Shown one piece after another: positions 34,735 to 45,032 of a stretch of DNA of 64,000 bases. Each line of letters opens with the position of its first letter. The stretch's first letter is position 1. Origin of the DNA: Plantago major (lineage: Eukaryota > Streptophyta > Magnoliopsida > Lamiales > Plantaginaceae); contig CM048839.1 of the NCBI GenBank assembly GCA_026545765.1, positions 49,522,677 through 49,586,676 of the forward strand, given 5' to 3'. Below the pieces are notes generated by a model that was not told where the DNA came from, made no database searches, and saw only the letters and a program-made list of their open reading frames with translations. The translations under genes were made by a program, and so were the position numbers.

Positions 34735-35500
34735 TGGCATCTCCAAAGTTCGACCTCAAACCGTTGGAAGGAAAGACAGACTTTGGTCTGTGGAAGAGAA
34801 GGATGAAAGCTCTGTTAATGCAGCAGGGTGTGATCGATGCACTGACAGAGGAGTTTGACAAAACCATGTCTGATGCTGATAAAACGTCGATAAAAAACAA
34901 GGCGTACAGTTCTTTGTTATTAGCTTTGGGAGATAATGCCCTTATTGAAATTGGTGATCTTTCATCGGTAAAAGCAATATGGGAGAAGCAAGAAGAATTG
35001 TACAACGACAAGTCTGATGCAAATAAAATCTATGCCAAGCAACGACTATTTGCATTCAAGATGGTTGAAGGAAAATCAATCATGAGTCAGTTGGATTTGT
35101 TCAAGAAGACGGTTGCACACCATGACAATCTGGAAACTGATGAGAAGAACAGGATGAGGAGCCAAGACAAGGCAATTATCTTGTTGAATTCACTTCCTAG
35201 GTCTCTTGTTCCATTCAAGGATGCTTTGGTGTATGGGAGGACAGAAGCATTGACAATGGAGGCTATTGAATCTACATTAAGATCAAGGGAGCAGGATCAG
35301 GATGGTGTTCCACCAACACTCAGTACTGGTGAAAGCCTTATGGTGAAACAATATCACAAGTTTCCACCAAAGAAGAAGCAATATGCAGATCAAAAGAAAG
35401 CTCGATTAACAAGGATGGCCCTGAAACAAGGAAGTGTTATTATTGCAAGAAGCAAGGACACTTGAAGAAGGATTGTATGAGTCTAAAGGCGCAGAAAGGC
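34735..35500 (+). pseudogene. gag of the copia element (frameshift before the zinc knuckle)
   Basis: The product starting MASPKFDLKPLEGK (ATG at 34,735; an upstream in-frame ATG is at 34,689) has a Tnt1-type gag: FGLWKRRMKALLMQQGVIDA, IWEKQEELYNDKS, LNSLPRSLVPFKDALVYG. The frame is lost near 35,430-35,460, so the CCHC knuckle (YYCKKQGHLKKDC) is read in another frame up to about 35,500. Such a knuckle binds RNA in particles. Confidence 0.85.
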
Positions 35501-35559
35501 AAGGGTGTGGCGACAACACCGAATACTAATTATGGCACATACATTATACAAACCAATCA

Positions 35560-36640
35560 AAGGCTTATTATACTGCGGAAGCTCTTGTTACTGAAGTACT
35601 TTCAGTCACTCAAACTAGTCAATCAACTGAATGGGTTATGGATTCAGGCTATTCGTTTCATATGACACCTATTAGAGAATGGTTTTCAACTTTTGAGCAT
35701 AGAAACTGTGGATCAGTTGTTCTTGGAGATGATAGACCATGCATAATAAAGGGTATGGGAACAGTGAGAATTGAGATGTTTGATGGAGTGGTAAGGGATT
35801 TTCTTAATGTGAGATATGTACCATACTTGAAGAGAAACTTGATATCTTTAGGATTGATGGATACTAAGGGTTACAAGTATTCAGGTGAGAATGGTGTCCT
35901 TCAGGTCAATAAGGGTGGTAAGGTGGTTATGCAGGCTCTTAAAAGGAGAGAATTGTATTATCTACAAGGTGAAGCTATGGCGGTGAAGTTTCCGATTATC
36001 GATGCAGGAACACCCGACGATTACGACAACACCGTTCTATGGCATAGAAGACTAGCACATGTTGGAGAGAAAGGTCTTATGGATTTATCTAAGAAGGGAC
36101 TCTTAGGTGGAGAGAAGATACATAAGATGGAACTTTGTGAGCTCTGTGTGTTAGGGAAGTCCAAGAAGAACAGTTATGGTGTTGGGAAACATACCACACA
36201 GGACATACTTGAGTATGTGCATGCAGATTTATGGGGACCGGCGAAAACCACCACTAGGAATGGAGGTAGATATTTTCTGTCCATCATTGATGATCTGTCA
36301 AGGAAAGTGTGGGTGTTTGTATTGAAGTCCAAGGATGAGACTTTCATGAAATTCAAGGAATGGCTTGTGGAGATGGAGAATCAAACGAACAAGAAACTCA
36401 AGGTGATCAGAACTGATAATTAATGGAATTTGAATTCTTGTCTAATGAATTCAATACCTTCTTTGTTGGGAAGGGCATCTTGAGACACAAATCATCCCTG
36501 AAATCCACAGAATGGAGTAGTTGAAAGGATGAATAGAACAATCATAGAAAGAGTGAGGTGCATGCTTCTTGGATCAGGTTTGTCAAAAAGTTTTTGGGGA
36601 GAGGCTGTGACTATGGCAGCACATCTTATTAACCTATGTC
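35560..36640 (+). pseudogene. copia protease and integrase (broken)
   Basis: The protease motif reads WVMDSGYSFHMTP near 35,630-35,670, with the catalytic DSG intact and the usual following Cys replaced by Tyr. The GAG-pre-integrase and zinc region follow (LWHRRLAHVGEKGL, ELCELCVLGK). The integrase core has HADLWGP and IRTDN, but a TAA at 36,421-36,423 interrupts it, with a frame change after it. The third acidic residue is in NGVVERMNRT near 36,515. Confidence 0.83.
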
Positions 36641-36652
36641 CATCATCAGCTA

Positions 36653-38817
36653 TTGGTTTCAAGAGTCAAGACACCTAAAGAAGTTTGGAAAGGTACTCAT
36701 TCAGACTACTCATATCTCAAAGTATTTGGATGCTTAGCTTATGCTCATGTTAAGCAAGATAAGTTGGAGGCTAGAGCAGTAAATTGCTTGTTTCTTGGTT
36801 ATCCAAAGGGAGTTAAGGGATATAAACTCTGGTGCTTAGAACCAGGTGTAAATAGATGCATCATCAGCAGGGATGTGACTTTCCATGAAAATGTGATGCC
36901 ATTATTGAGGAATACTGACAGTGTTGAGAGAACACTCAGTCAGGTGGAGCCTGTCGAAGATGGTGTGTCAGGAACACTGAATATGGAGCAGACAGACACT
37001 GGTGTGGTGATAACACCAGTTTTTGCAGACCATGGTGTTCTGACAACACCGCATGCTGAATCTCAGGGAAATACTGACATACATGATCAGGTGGAGCCTA
37101 AATCGAATAATCAGGTGGAGAGGCATGTGATTAGAAGGAGGACAGGGATAGAGCTCAATAATCCAGATGATGTTGTGGATTATCAACTCATCAGAGATAG
37201 AGAACCAAGAGTTAGAACCTCTACTGCAGATCCAGATATGGTGTATTTTGCACTGAATATTGCCAAGGATATTGATTGTTATGAGCCTGAGAACTATCAA
37301 AGAGCTATAAGTTGCTCAGAGAAGAATAGTTGGTGCATTGCTATACAGCAAGAACTCTTGTCACTTGAAAATAATCATACATGGGATATTGTAGCTATAC
37401 CTAAAGGAAAGAAGCTTGTCAGTTGTAAGTGGATCTTTAAGAAGAAACTTGGAGCTGATGGTGAGCAAAAGGTGAAATACAAAGCCAGATTAGTTGCTAG
37501 AGGTTTCACACAAAGAGAGGGTATTGACTACAATGAGATCTTTTCTCCAGTGGTGAAGCATAGCTCAATCAGGATCTTGATTGCTATGGTAGCTCAATTT
37601 AAGCTACACTTACATCAGATGGATGTTACTACTGTATTCTTGCATGGGAAGCTGGATGAAGAGATTTACATGAGGATACCTGAGGGTATTGAGGTAGATG
37701 ACAAGGAGCACAAGGCTTGTTTATTGTTGAGATCACTGTATGGTCTTAAACAGAGTCCAAGGCAATGGTATAGAAGATTTGACAAGTTTATGTTGAGTCA
37801 CAAGTTCAGGCGGTGTGACTACGACACCTGTGTTTACTTCTATGGTGAGAATGTCGAAGACATGATATATTTGCTTATTTATGTGGATGACATGCTTATA
37901 GCAAGCAAGCATATGAAAGGAATCACTCATGTGAAGAATTTCTTGAAGTCAGAATTTGAGATGAAAGACTTGGGAATAGCTAAGAGGATACTGGGCATTG
38001 ATATTATTCATGGAAGTGATGGAAAGATCATTATGAATCAAAGTGCTTACTTGGAGAAGGTGTTAAGGAGATTTAACATGCACAAATCCAAGCATGCTGC
38101 AACACCTCTGGGGTCTCAGTTCAAGTTATCTAAGAAGTCTTGTCCTAATACTGATGAAGAGAAGAGCTGTATGGAGAACACACCGTATGCTAATGCTATA
38201 GGGTCGATTATGTATTCCATGGTATGTTGCAGGCCGGATTTGGCTCATGCAATGAGCTCAGTAAGCAGGTATATGGATAATCCTGGCAAGGACCATTGGG
38301 AGGCAGTTAAGTGGCTGATCAGGTATATTGGTGGTTCGATTAGACTGGGATTGGTGTTTGAGCAACACCAGACGAGGAATGATGCACTGATTGGGTATGT
38401 CGACTCGAATTATGCTGCAAACTTGGATACAAGGAAGTCTTTAACTGGATATATATTCACATTATTTGGTACAACAGTAAGTTGGAAGTCTACCCATCAA
38501 CCTGTGGTTGCATTATCAACTACAGAGGCAGAATTTATGGCCATGACGGAAGCTGTGAAAGAAGCTATTTGGCTCAAGGGAATTCTGGGGCAGTTCGTTG
38601 TGTTGCAAACACCGGGACTATATTATGTGATAGTCAAAGTGCAATTCATTTGTCAAAACATCAAGCTTACTATGACAGGTCCAAACACATTGATATAAAG
38701 TTTCACTTTATCAGAGATGAAGTTGAGAAGGGTACTATCAAGATTGAGAAGATCAGCACAGATGTTAATCAGGCGGATAGATTTACTAAGTCAATTTCTG
38801 TGATGAAGTTTGGATAG
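36653..38817 (+). pseudogene. copia reverse transcriptase and RNase H
   Basis: A 681-residue open frame (36,653-38,698) has the copia RT signatures KKLVSCKWIFKKKLGADGE, KARLVARGFTQREGIDY, the LYGLKQSPRQWYRRFD stretch and the catalytic YVDD at 37,880-37,891. RNase H follows (YVDSNYAANLDTRKSLTGY, LSTTEAEFMAMTEA). Near 38,600 the frame shifts, and the last part (CDSQSAIHLSKHQAYYDRSK, HFIRDEVEKGTI) is read in the next frame to 38,817. The RT itself is almost intact. Confidence 0.88.
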
Positions 38818-38935
38818 TGTCTAAGTTCTATCAAGTTGATGGAAGGAAGGGTTGTGTCCTAATTCTAGGGACATGGATGGTGTGGTATACTGTGGTTACA
38901 TTAATATGAAGCTAAGGTGGAGAATTGTGAAGCCG

Positions 38936-39465
38936 GTTAGCTTAATATTAAAGGAAGTAATGGAACATGGTGTACTGAAAACACTGATGATGAGAATTAA
39001 TGCTGTGTGGTGTGGTGTAGCGAAAAACACTGGAATAACACTGAAGACACAGGACAGTTAGAAGTCGAATCTAACTTGGTTTTCTTTTGCTTAGTGATCA
39101 AGAATTCGTTTCTTATTAGGAGTGGAATTCGAATCTTGCTAGGAAAAGGAATGTATGTTGATTTCTCTAGTATATATACACATGTAGGTACTAGAATAAA
39201 TCGATGAGAACATAGAGAGAATACATTGAGATTTCTTGAGAGAAACACGATGAGGAATAGAGAACAGAGCTCGATATAGCTTGATAGGTTTGGTTGATTC
39301 CTTGTAAACTGCGTTTTGGTTCTTGGTTAATAGAAATCTCGGTTATCCCGTGGACGTAGACAATTGTCAAACCACGTTAAATCTTGTGTTTGTGTTTATT
39401 TTCTTGCGTTTGTTTGTTGGTTGGTTTGGAGTTTATTGGATTGAATTGGGTTGATTTGATTAACA
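38936..39465 (+). repeat. 3' LTR of the copia element
   Basis: Same ends as the left LTR (TGTGAAGCCGG ... TTAACA), preceded by a purine-rich tract. TATA box at 39,171-39,178. It is slightly shorter than the 5' LTR (530 against 540 bp). Confidence 0.9.
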
Positions 39466-39469
39466 TTTA

Positions 39470-40560
39470 CTGCTACTAGCATTAACATTAAAACAAGCAT
39501 GATCACCAATATCAAAAAAACATTTGCTTGATCATTATATGTGCAGAAAAGTAGTTGCATCAGTATGTGTGGAGTGATGCTCAGGCAACACCACATTACT
39601 AGAGCCATTTGAAGCATAACGAGATCCATTTGAAGAGTAATATGTCCAAGCAAACTCCATGAATTGCTAAAAAAAGTATCAACATTAAAGAGAGGATGAA
39701 TGTTAGTAGATTGAGATCCTGACATTCTCTGCCATTACTGCATTTGCAGAAGGGTTTTTAACTCTAAGGTGCAGAGTTCGAACACCGGCAGCGTCAATTA
39801 TTGAACGGATTTATAAGGTGGTTGAGGCGGAAGACAAGAAGTAGTGGTAATTAAGCCCTTGTAATATAATTAGCTTATTCAAAAAAAAAAAAAAGGGCCC
39901 TTTTGGTCCTTTGAATCCTGGAGGATAACCAATGATCTCAAAGCACTTATCAGTTGTGTAATTGTTAAAACCAAATTGTGTACACTAAGCCTCTTCGATC
40001 TTGTCTATATATCAAGGTTGAAAATTTCCTTATGTAGTAGTGCCTTGTCCAGAAGAATGTTGAGCAGCATAAGCATTTTGTGAGGTGTTAATAGACATAT
40101 CAAGAACATCACTAACCCCATGAGATTGAAATAAAAACCTCTGAGATTCCTCTTGCAACAACAAAGAATACACCTTGGATAAAACAAAGAAGTAATTGGA
40201 AGCAACTAACTTCGAATGCTACTATATGAATCATCCAATCCTACTAAAAACTCCATCACAACATTAGATTCTTGAAGTTGAAGCATGATCTTAGCACCAC
40301 AGGAACACTCAGTTGAAATAGAACAAGAACACTTTACAATTGGACGGTAGCTAACATATCATCCCATAGAGCCTTGAAATTGTTGTAATATGCAGTAACA
40401 GACAAGACAAAGACCCTTTATGCATTGATCTGAAAAAGTTTTTCAAATGAAATACTCGTGGTCCATATGAACGTGCATACCGTAATTTCATTTCATTCCA
40501 TATATCATGTGCAATACTACAATACAACAAGCTTTTCTTGATGGATTTATCAATAGAAGT
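39470..40560 (-). pseudogene. relic of another copia gag, interrupted by a SINE-like insert
   Basis: Read on the minus strand, 40,560-39,896 contains copia gag pieces in order: SIAHDIWNEMKLRYARSYGP, SLLLQEESQRFLFQ, and the knuckle region TTDKCFEIIGYPPGFKGPKG at about 39,900-39,970. Matching C-terminal Ser/Asn-rich text continues beyond the insert at 39,725-39,894. Stops and frame changes are frequent. Its 5' side is cut by the gypsy element at 40,561. The family differs from the complete copia element next to it. Confidence 0.65.
39725..39894 (+). mobile_element. possible tRNA-derived SINE
   Basis: A 170-bp insert in the gag relic has a Pol III B-box-like GAGTTCGAACACCGG at about 39,773-39,787, and ends in TTATTC plus a poly-A tail of 14 (39,881-39,894). 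The A-box is weak, and no clear target duplication is seen, so the call is tentative. Confidence 0.42.
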
Positions 40561-41584
40561 TGATGTAGGGTAAATCCGGATGAGTCAATGTCCTGCTTAA
40601 GTTGCGAGGTTAGTCAGTTTGTTGGCGAGGGGCGTCAAGATGTGGGTCCGCCGGAGTACGGATCCGGTCAAGATGTCTTAGGTTTTCTATTGGTCTGATC
40701 CTTTGGCCTGTCACGAGTGATATACCCGTCTCAAGTGGGTCCGTTAAGATGTGGGTTTAGGAAGACAGTCTTTCTGGGAGCGCCCGCCAATAGGATGAGT
40801 CCGGCACAATTTGACTTGGACTTCTCCTGACAACAAAAGAAGGGGTTAGACCCTTTTGGGCCGGCCTGCCTTGGACAGTCCGGGCTAAGAATCAACTTGG
40901 ATGACGGGCAATCGAGTTATCTCGGACCCGAAACCTAGAGAGTAGATTTTGTAGTAGTAGTTGCGTACCTTAATGAAGAGTAAATGCGAGGTATTTATAG
41001 GGGAAGCTCGGGGGGACAAGCCTTCTGACACCCCGGAATTATGTCGGTATGGCGATAGTATGACACGTGGTCTCGGAGATAGGTGGCGTGTTTATCACAC
41101 GCTTGTCAGTGCAACTTTCATGTAAATGGGCCCGTTGAGTCGGCTGAGTCCGTCAGGACTTTTATGCCGGGCATTTTTAGGGCAAGCCGTGCTGGTTTTT
41201 TCCTTGTTGGTTTAAATCCCAAGTTTGTGGGGGTCGGACCCGCCAACAATAAGGCTCATAGGTAAGTTATGCTAGAGAAAGATCTCTCTTGTGCCGGACT
41301 TCTGGACCTGGGAGTCGAACTCTTCCCAGCTGGTGCCGGTCCTATAAGAACTTAAGAGAGCGGGAATGTTGTAGGACGGTCAATTTGTTGGACGGATTTA
41401 TATGTTCATATCATAAGTCCCCCCAGTTTTCAAGTATCTTAGTAAGAGATAGTTGTGAAATTTTCGTAGTTAGTCTGTCTCTAGTAAGGTTCTTGACCGT
41501 TACCCAGCTTCTGGGCCTGCGGATTTGATCCAATTCGAAGGCCCATCGGTCGGCCCAGGCCCAAGCCCAATTTTGTTGGTGTCA
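40561..41584 (-). repeat. 3' LTR of the second gypsy element
   Basis: Matches the right-hand LTR closely from 40,561 to about 41,303. Beyond that the right copy is cut off, so the outer boundary near 41,584 (TGACACCAACAA on the minus strand) is an estimate. The left flank falls inside the copia gag relic. Confidence 0.6.
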
Positions 41585-41590
41585 CTTAGC

Positions 41591-44248
41591 TTACGTGGCG
41601 ATATTTGATTGGTCCCTTCTTCTTATTGAAACGGAGAGGTAGAGAATCCCTCTTGGCCTCACTCTGCTTCCGCCAAATCCTATGAGATCTGTGGTTACTG
41701 GCACCATTCCTCGCAAACTCATTTGCATTTTTCTCACGGTACTCATGAAGAGGAGGTTGGAAGATGCTCCTGTATCTACGAGTACCTTGGTCATTTCGTA
41801 CCCGGCGATGTCTATTTCGATCACTAGAGGGACATCGGGATCGTGAACCAATCCTTCCCCTTGGCTTCGGATTCGTCAAAAGTGATGATATTGGTCCCTG
41901 GTGGCACCATGTTAACGAATTTCTCGTCAGATTTTCAGAGAGACTTGGCGGTCGCTTCCCTAGCGTTCCGGCTGTCTCCCCCTGAGGGTCCTCCAGCAAT
42001 GGTCAATATTCTCCCATAGATGACTGGATTTTCTCAGAAATAACCTGGTTGATGGTCCACATATGCTATTCTTGCTGCTTCTTGGCCTTGAGCAGGGGTC
42101 CTCCGATTTTCTTGTCTCCTAGGGCTTAGAGATCTTCGGTCATTTTTTCTTTCCCTAGGGCTATACTGTCCTAGTGGGAGTGGAGGAGTTCTCCTCGGGC
42201 TTGTGGTTCTTCTTTTTTCCCTTCTGATATCGTTTCTTTCTTGCCTGGGGCTTGCTTTCCCAAGGGAAGGTCCTCGATGATCTCTTCTGTCATGTTGGTT
42301 GCAGACCATGTTATTCGAATTTTGATCTCGTTGATTGCCCCCACCAGATTTTCTGATCACGTACTCATGTAGGTATCCTAACTCAATCAAACGTTGAATT
42401 TCTTGTCTGAGGTGGGTGCATTTTCCCGTAGAGTGTCCTACTTGCCGATGGAAGTGGCAATATTCATTTGAGTTTCTGGTGTACCTGTTCTCCCTATACT
42501 TTGCGGGCCATTCGAAAGGTACTCCATTACTTTGCATGATCGTGAGGATTTGTTCTTTGGGGGCCTTTAGATCGTGGTAATGAATCTTCCGAGGGGAACT
42601 TCTTCTCTCCTCGATCCTTCCCCATCGATCATTCTTCTGCGTTCTGGATCCTAGGTATGGATCTCCCAGACGGAGATTATCCAGGACGGGTTTCGTCTTT
42701 TTTACACCGGCTTTAACTACCATCTTGTCGAGGGTCTCAATGGTGTTCAAGAATTTCTTGATCACCTCAGTTAACTCACGTTATGTTGTTATATCGGCAT
42801 CTATGATCCTGTAACGGAACGAAGCATTGTTGGTGTTTTCCGCCAAGTGCGTGATTCGTTCCTTGATGGGATGCTTTTCTACCAATGCCGCTGCTTGCTC
42901 AAACCTTTTTAGGAATGACCTCAAACTTTCGTGATCCTTTTGGATGATTTCTCCCAGGTAGCTAAACTGGATGGGCAACTTCCAAGAAGTTCTCAAACCT
43001 CATGGTAAATTTAGTGATTAGATGTTGCCATGACAGGATGGAATCTGGGCGGAGTTGTTTCCACCATCTCATTGTCGGTCTGTAGAGGGTGTTTGGAAAC
43101 AATTGAGACCTCACATGATCTGGTACAACATGCCCACTTAAGGAGGCCTCGAATCGGATTCTGTGATCAACAGGACATGAATTACCGTCATATGTTTCCT
43201 TTGATGCAGGGGGGTTTCGTCCTAATGGTAATTCTGCCATTCTGACTTCTCGGCATAGAGGATCCACGTTTCGACCGTACTTGATGATATCTCTGGCCTG
43301 TGTAAGAGATTCCAATTTTGCCCGTTCAAGGTCTAGGACCGCCTCATGGATACGGACTTGTTCCTTGATTTTTTCGGCCTCGGTCATGGGGCTCTGCCTG
43401 TGTTGTCCTCTGGCTGATCGGGAGAAGCTCCTCTCACGACGACTTTCTGGGCTTCTCCTCCTCCTTTCATAGTGATCCTCGTTGTCCCTTCTTTCGTTGG
43501 GGCTGGAAGACCTATTATTCCTGCCAGTTCGCCTATAGGTCTGAGGGGGTGAATCTCCTCGGTACTCATGGGCTATATCCTCCTCACTATATTGGTTACG
43601 CATGTTCCTCCTATCATTATTCCTTGGGCGATGATTTCTTGTAGAGACCTGGGATGGAGCAGAGTTATGGGAATTCTCATTCTCGACTCTTCTTGCCTCC
43701 CTCCTGCTACCCTGGTTTTGTTGAGCTCTCTCGTCCAATAAGTTTCTTAAGTCCCCTGTGGGTCTCCTATTGCATGTCCTATTGGTAGCGGAACGATCTG
43801 TGTTTTGGGATATTGGCGGTTCCCTGGCATGATCACTCGCGACTTGTTCGGGGACTCGATTCTGGATGGGGAGGATTGAGGCTCCTGCTCTTGGCACTCC
43901 CAACAAATATTGTGGTAGTGTCCTCATTTGTATGGGGGCCTGCAATTGTAAGATTTGTGCCTCGCTACATCCCGCCAAGATTTGATCCGCCGTAGTTTGA
44001 GGATGGCAAACAAGTGGAGGATTCTGTAGTACAGGAAGAGTTGATTCGTTCCTTGTAGGGACAGACATGGATGCTTCCATCCCATCTCTTTCATCATGTT
44101 CGGGGATGACCCTATTTCCTGCGGATCTTTGGTTTTCGCCCAAGTTCGGTGGTTGTTGTTGAGTGGAGATTGAGACTCCAGAATTTGAAGCGGCTGATCT
44201 AGCGCAAGTAGAATGCGTCTTCTTCGTTCGTTTCTTAGCAGGTGCCAT
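41591..44248 (-). pseudogene. gag and partial protease of the second gypsy element
   Basis: On the minus strand the start MAPAKKRTKKTHSTC (44,248) leads through an Arg/Ser/Asn-rich region (about 44,000-43,300) to the gag core (LCREVRMAELPLG, RFEASLSGHVVPDH, PTMRWWKQLRPDSILSW). The frame changes near 42,970 and 42,780. The C-terminal part has the Tat-type knuckle EYCHFHRQVGHSTGKCTHL and LIELGYLHEYV (about 42,460-42,350). The protease start (VPLVIEIDIAGYEMTKVLVD, then TGASSNLLF) is intact, with catalytic DTG near 41,760. It stops after GFGGSRVRPRGILY, where the deletion into LTR-like sequence begins. Confidence 0.78.
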
Positions 44249-44286
44249 GGCTTTTTGTACTTAGTGGTTCCCACATACGGCCAATA

Positions 44287-45032
44287 TGATGTAGGGTAAA
44301 TCCGGATGAGTCGATGTCCTGCTTAAGTTGCGAGGTTAGTCAGTTTGTTGAGGCAGGGGCCCGTCAAGATGTGGGTCCGCCGGAGTATGGATCCGGTCAA
44401 GATGTCTTAGGTTTTCTATTGGTCTGATCCTTTGGTCCGTCACGAGTGATATACCCGTCTCAAGTGGGTCTGTTAAGATGTGGGTTTAGGAACGTCTTTC
44501 TGGGAGCGCCCGCCAATAGGATGAGTCCGACACAATTTGACTTGGACTTCTCCTGACAACAAAAGAAGGGGTTAGACCCTTTTGGGCTGGCCTGCCTTGG
44601 ACAGTCCGGGCTAAGAATCAACTTGGATGACGGACGAATCGAGTTATCTCGGACCCGAAACCTAGAGAGTAGATTTTGTAGTAGTAGTTGCGTACCTTAA
44701 TGAGGAGTAAATGCGACGTATTTATAGGGGAATCTTGGGAGGACAAGCCGTCTAACACCCCGGAATTATGTCGGTGTGGCGATAGTATGACACGTGGTCT
44801 CGAAGATAGGTGGCGCGTTTATCACACGCTTGTCAGTGCAACTTTAATGTAAATGGGCCCGTTAAGTCGGCTGAGTCCGTCAGGACTTTTATGTCGGACG
44901 TTTTTTAGGGCAAGCCGTGCTGGTTTTTTCCTTGTTGGTTTAAATCCCAAGTTTGTGGGGGTCAGACCCGCCAACAGTATGGCTCATAGGTAAGTTATGC
45001 TGAGGAGTGGATCTCTCTTGTGCCGGACTTCT
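44287..45032 (-). repeat. 5' LTR of the second gypsy element, truncated at the duplication junction
   Basis: Aligns with the left LTR (40,561-41,303) with scattered substitutions and small indels. The match ends at GCCGGACTTCT; the left LTR goes on with GGACCTGGGAG, whereas here CAACCTCTTTCTCC of the host exon follows. Confidence 0.85.

Larger units (their letters stand above)
34148..39465 (+). mobile_element. Ty1/copia retrotransposon (Tork/Tnt1-like), complete but defective
   Basis: Two LTRs (34,148-34,687 and 38,936-39,465) flank gag, protease, integrase, reverse transcriptase and RNase H in copia order. A primer-binding-like TTGGCGCCGTCTGTGGGAA (34,689-34,707) follows the left LTR, and a purine-rich AAGGTGGAGAAT precedes the right one. 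The flanks TTTAG and TTTAC fit a 5-bp target duplication with one mismatch. Frameshifts in gag, integrase and RNase H make it non-functional. Confidence 0.92.
14036..45025 (+). repeat. copy 1 of a ~31-kb direct tandem duplication (14,036-33,054 seen twice)
   Basis: Positions 14,036-33,054 recur at 45,026-64,000 in the same order and orientation, with the offset drifting from 30,990 at the left to about 30,946 at the right through small indels. The duplicated unit therefore runs from 14,036 to the junction at 45,025 and also holds the copia element and the second gypsy element. Whether copy 2 contains those two cannot be seen because the window ends first. Confidence 0.93.
40561..45032 (-). 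mobile_element. second Tat-type gypsy element, internally deleted and cut by the duplication junction
   Basis: The element lies on the minus strand. Its 5' LTR is 44,287-45,032 (cut off), gag spans about 44,248-42,034, part of the protease follows to about 41,630, and then the 3' LTR (40,561 to about 41,584). Both LTR copies share TGATGTAGGGTAAATCCGGA at the inner and outer ends. A primer-binding-like TTGGCCGTATGTGGGAACC lies just inside (about 44,266-44,285, minus). Reverse transcriptase, RNase H and integrase are absent, so it could move only with help in trans. Confidence 0.8.
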
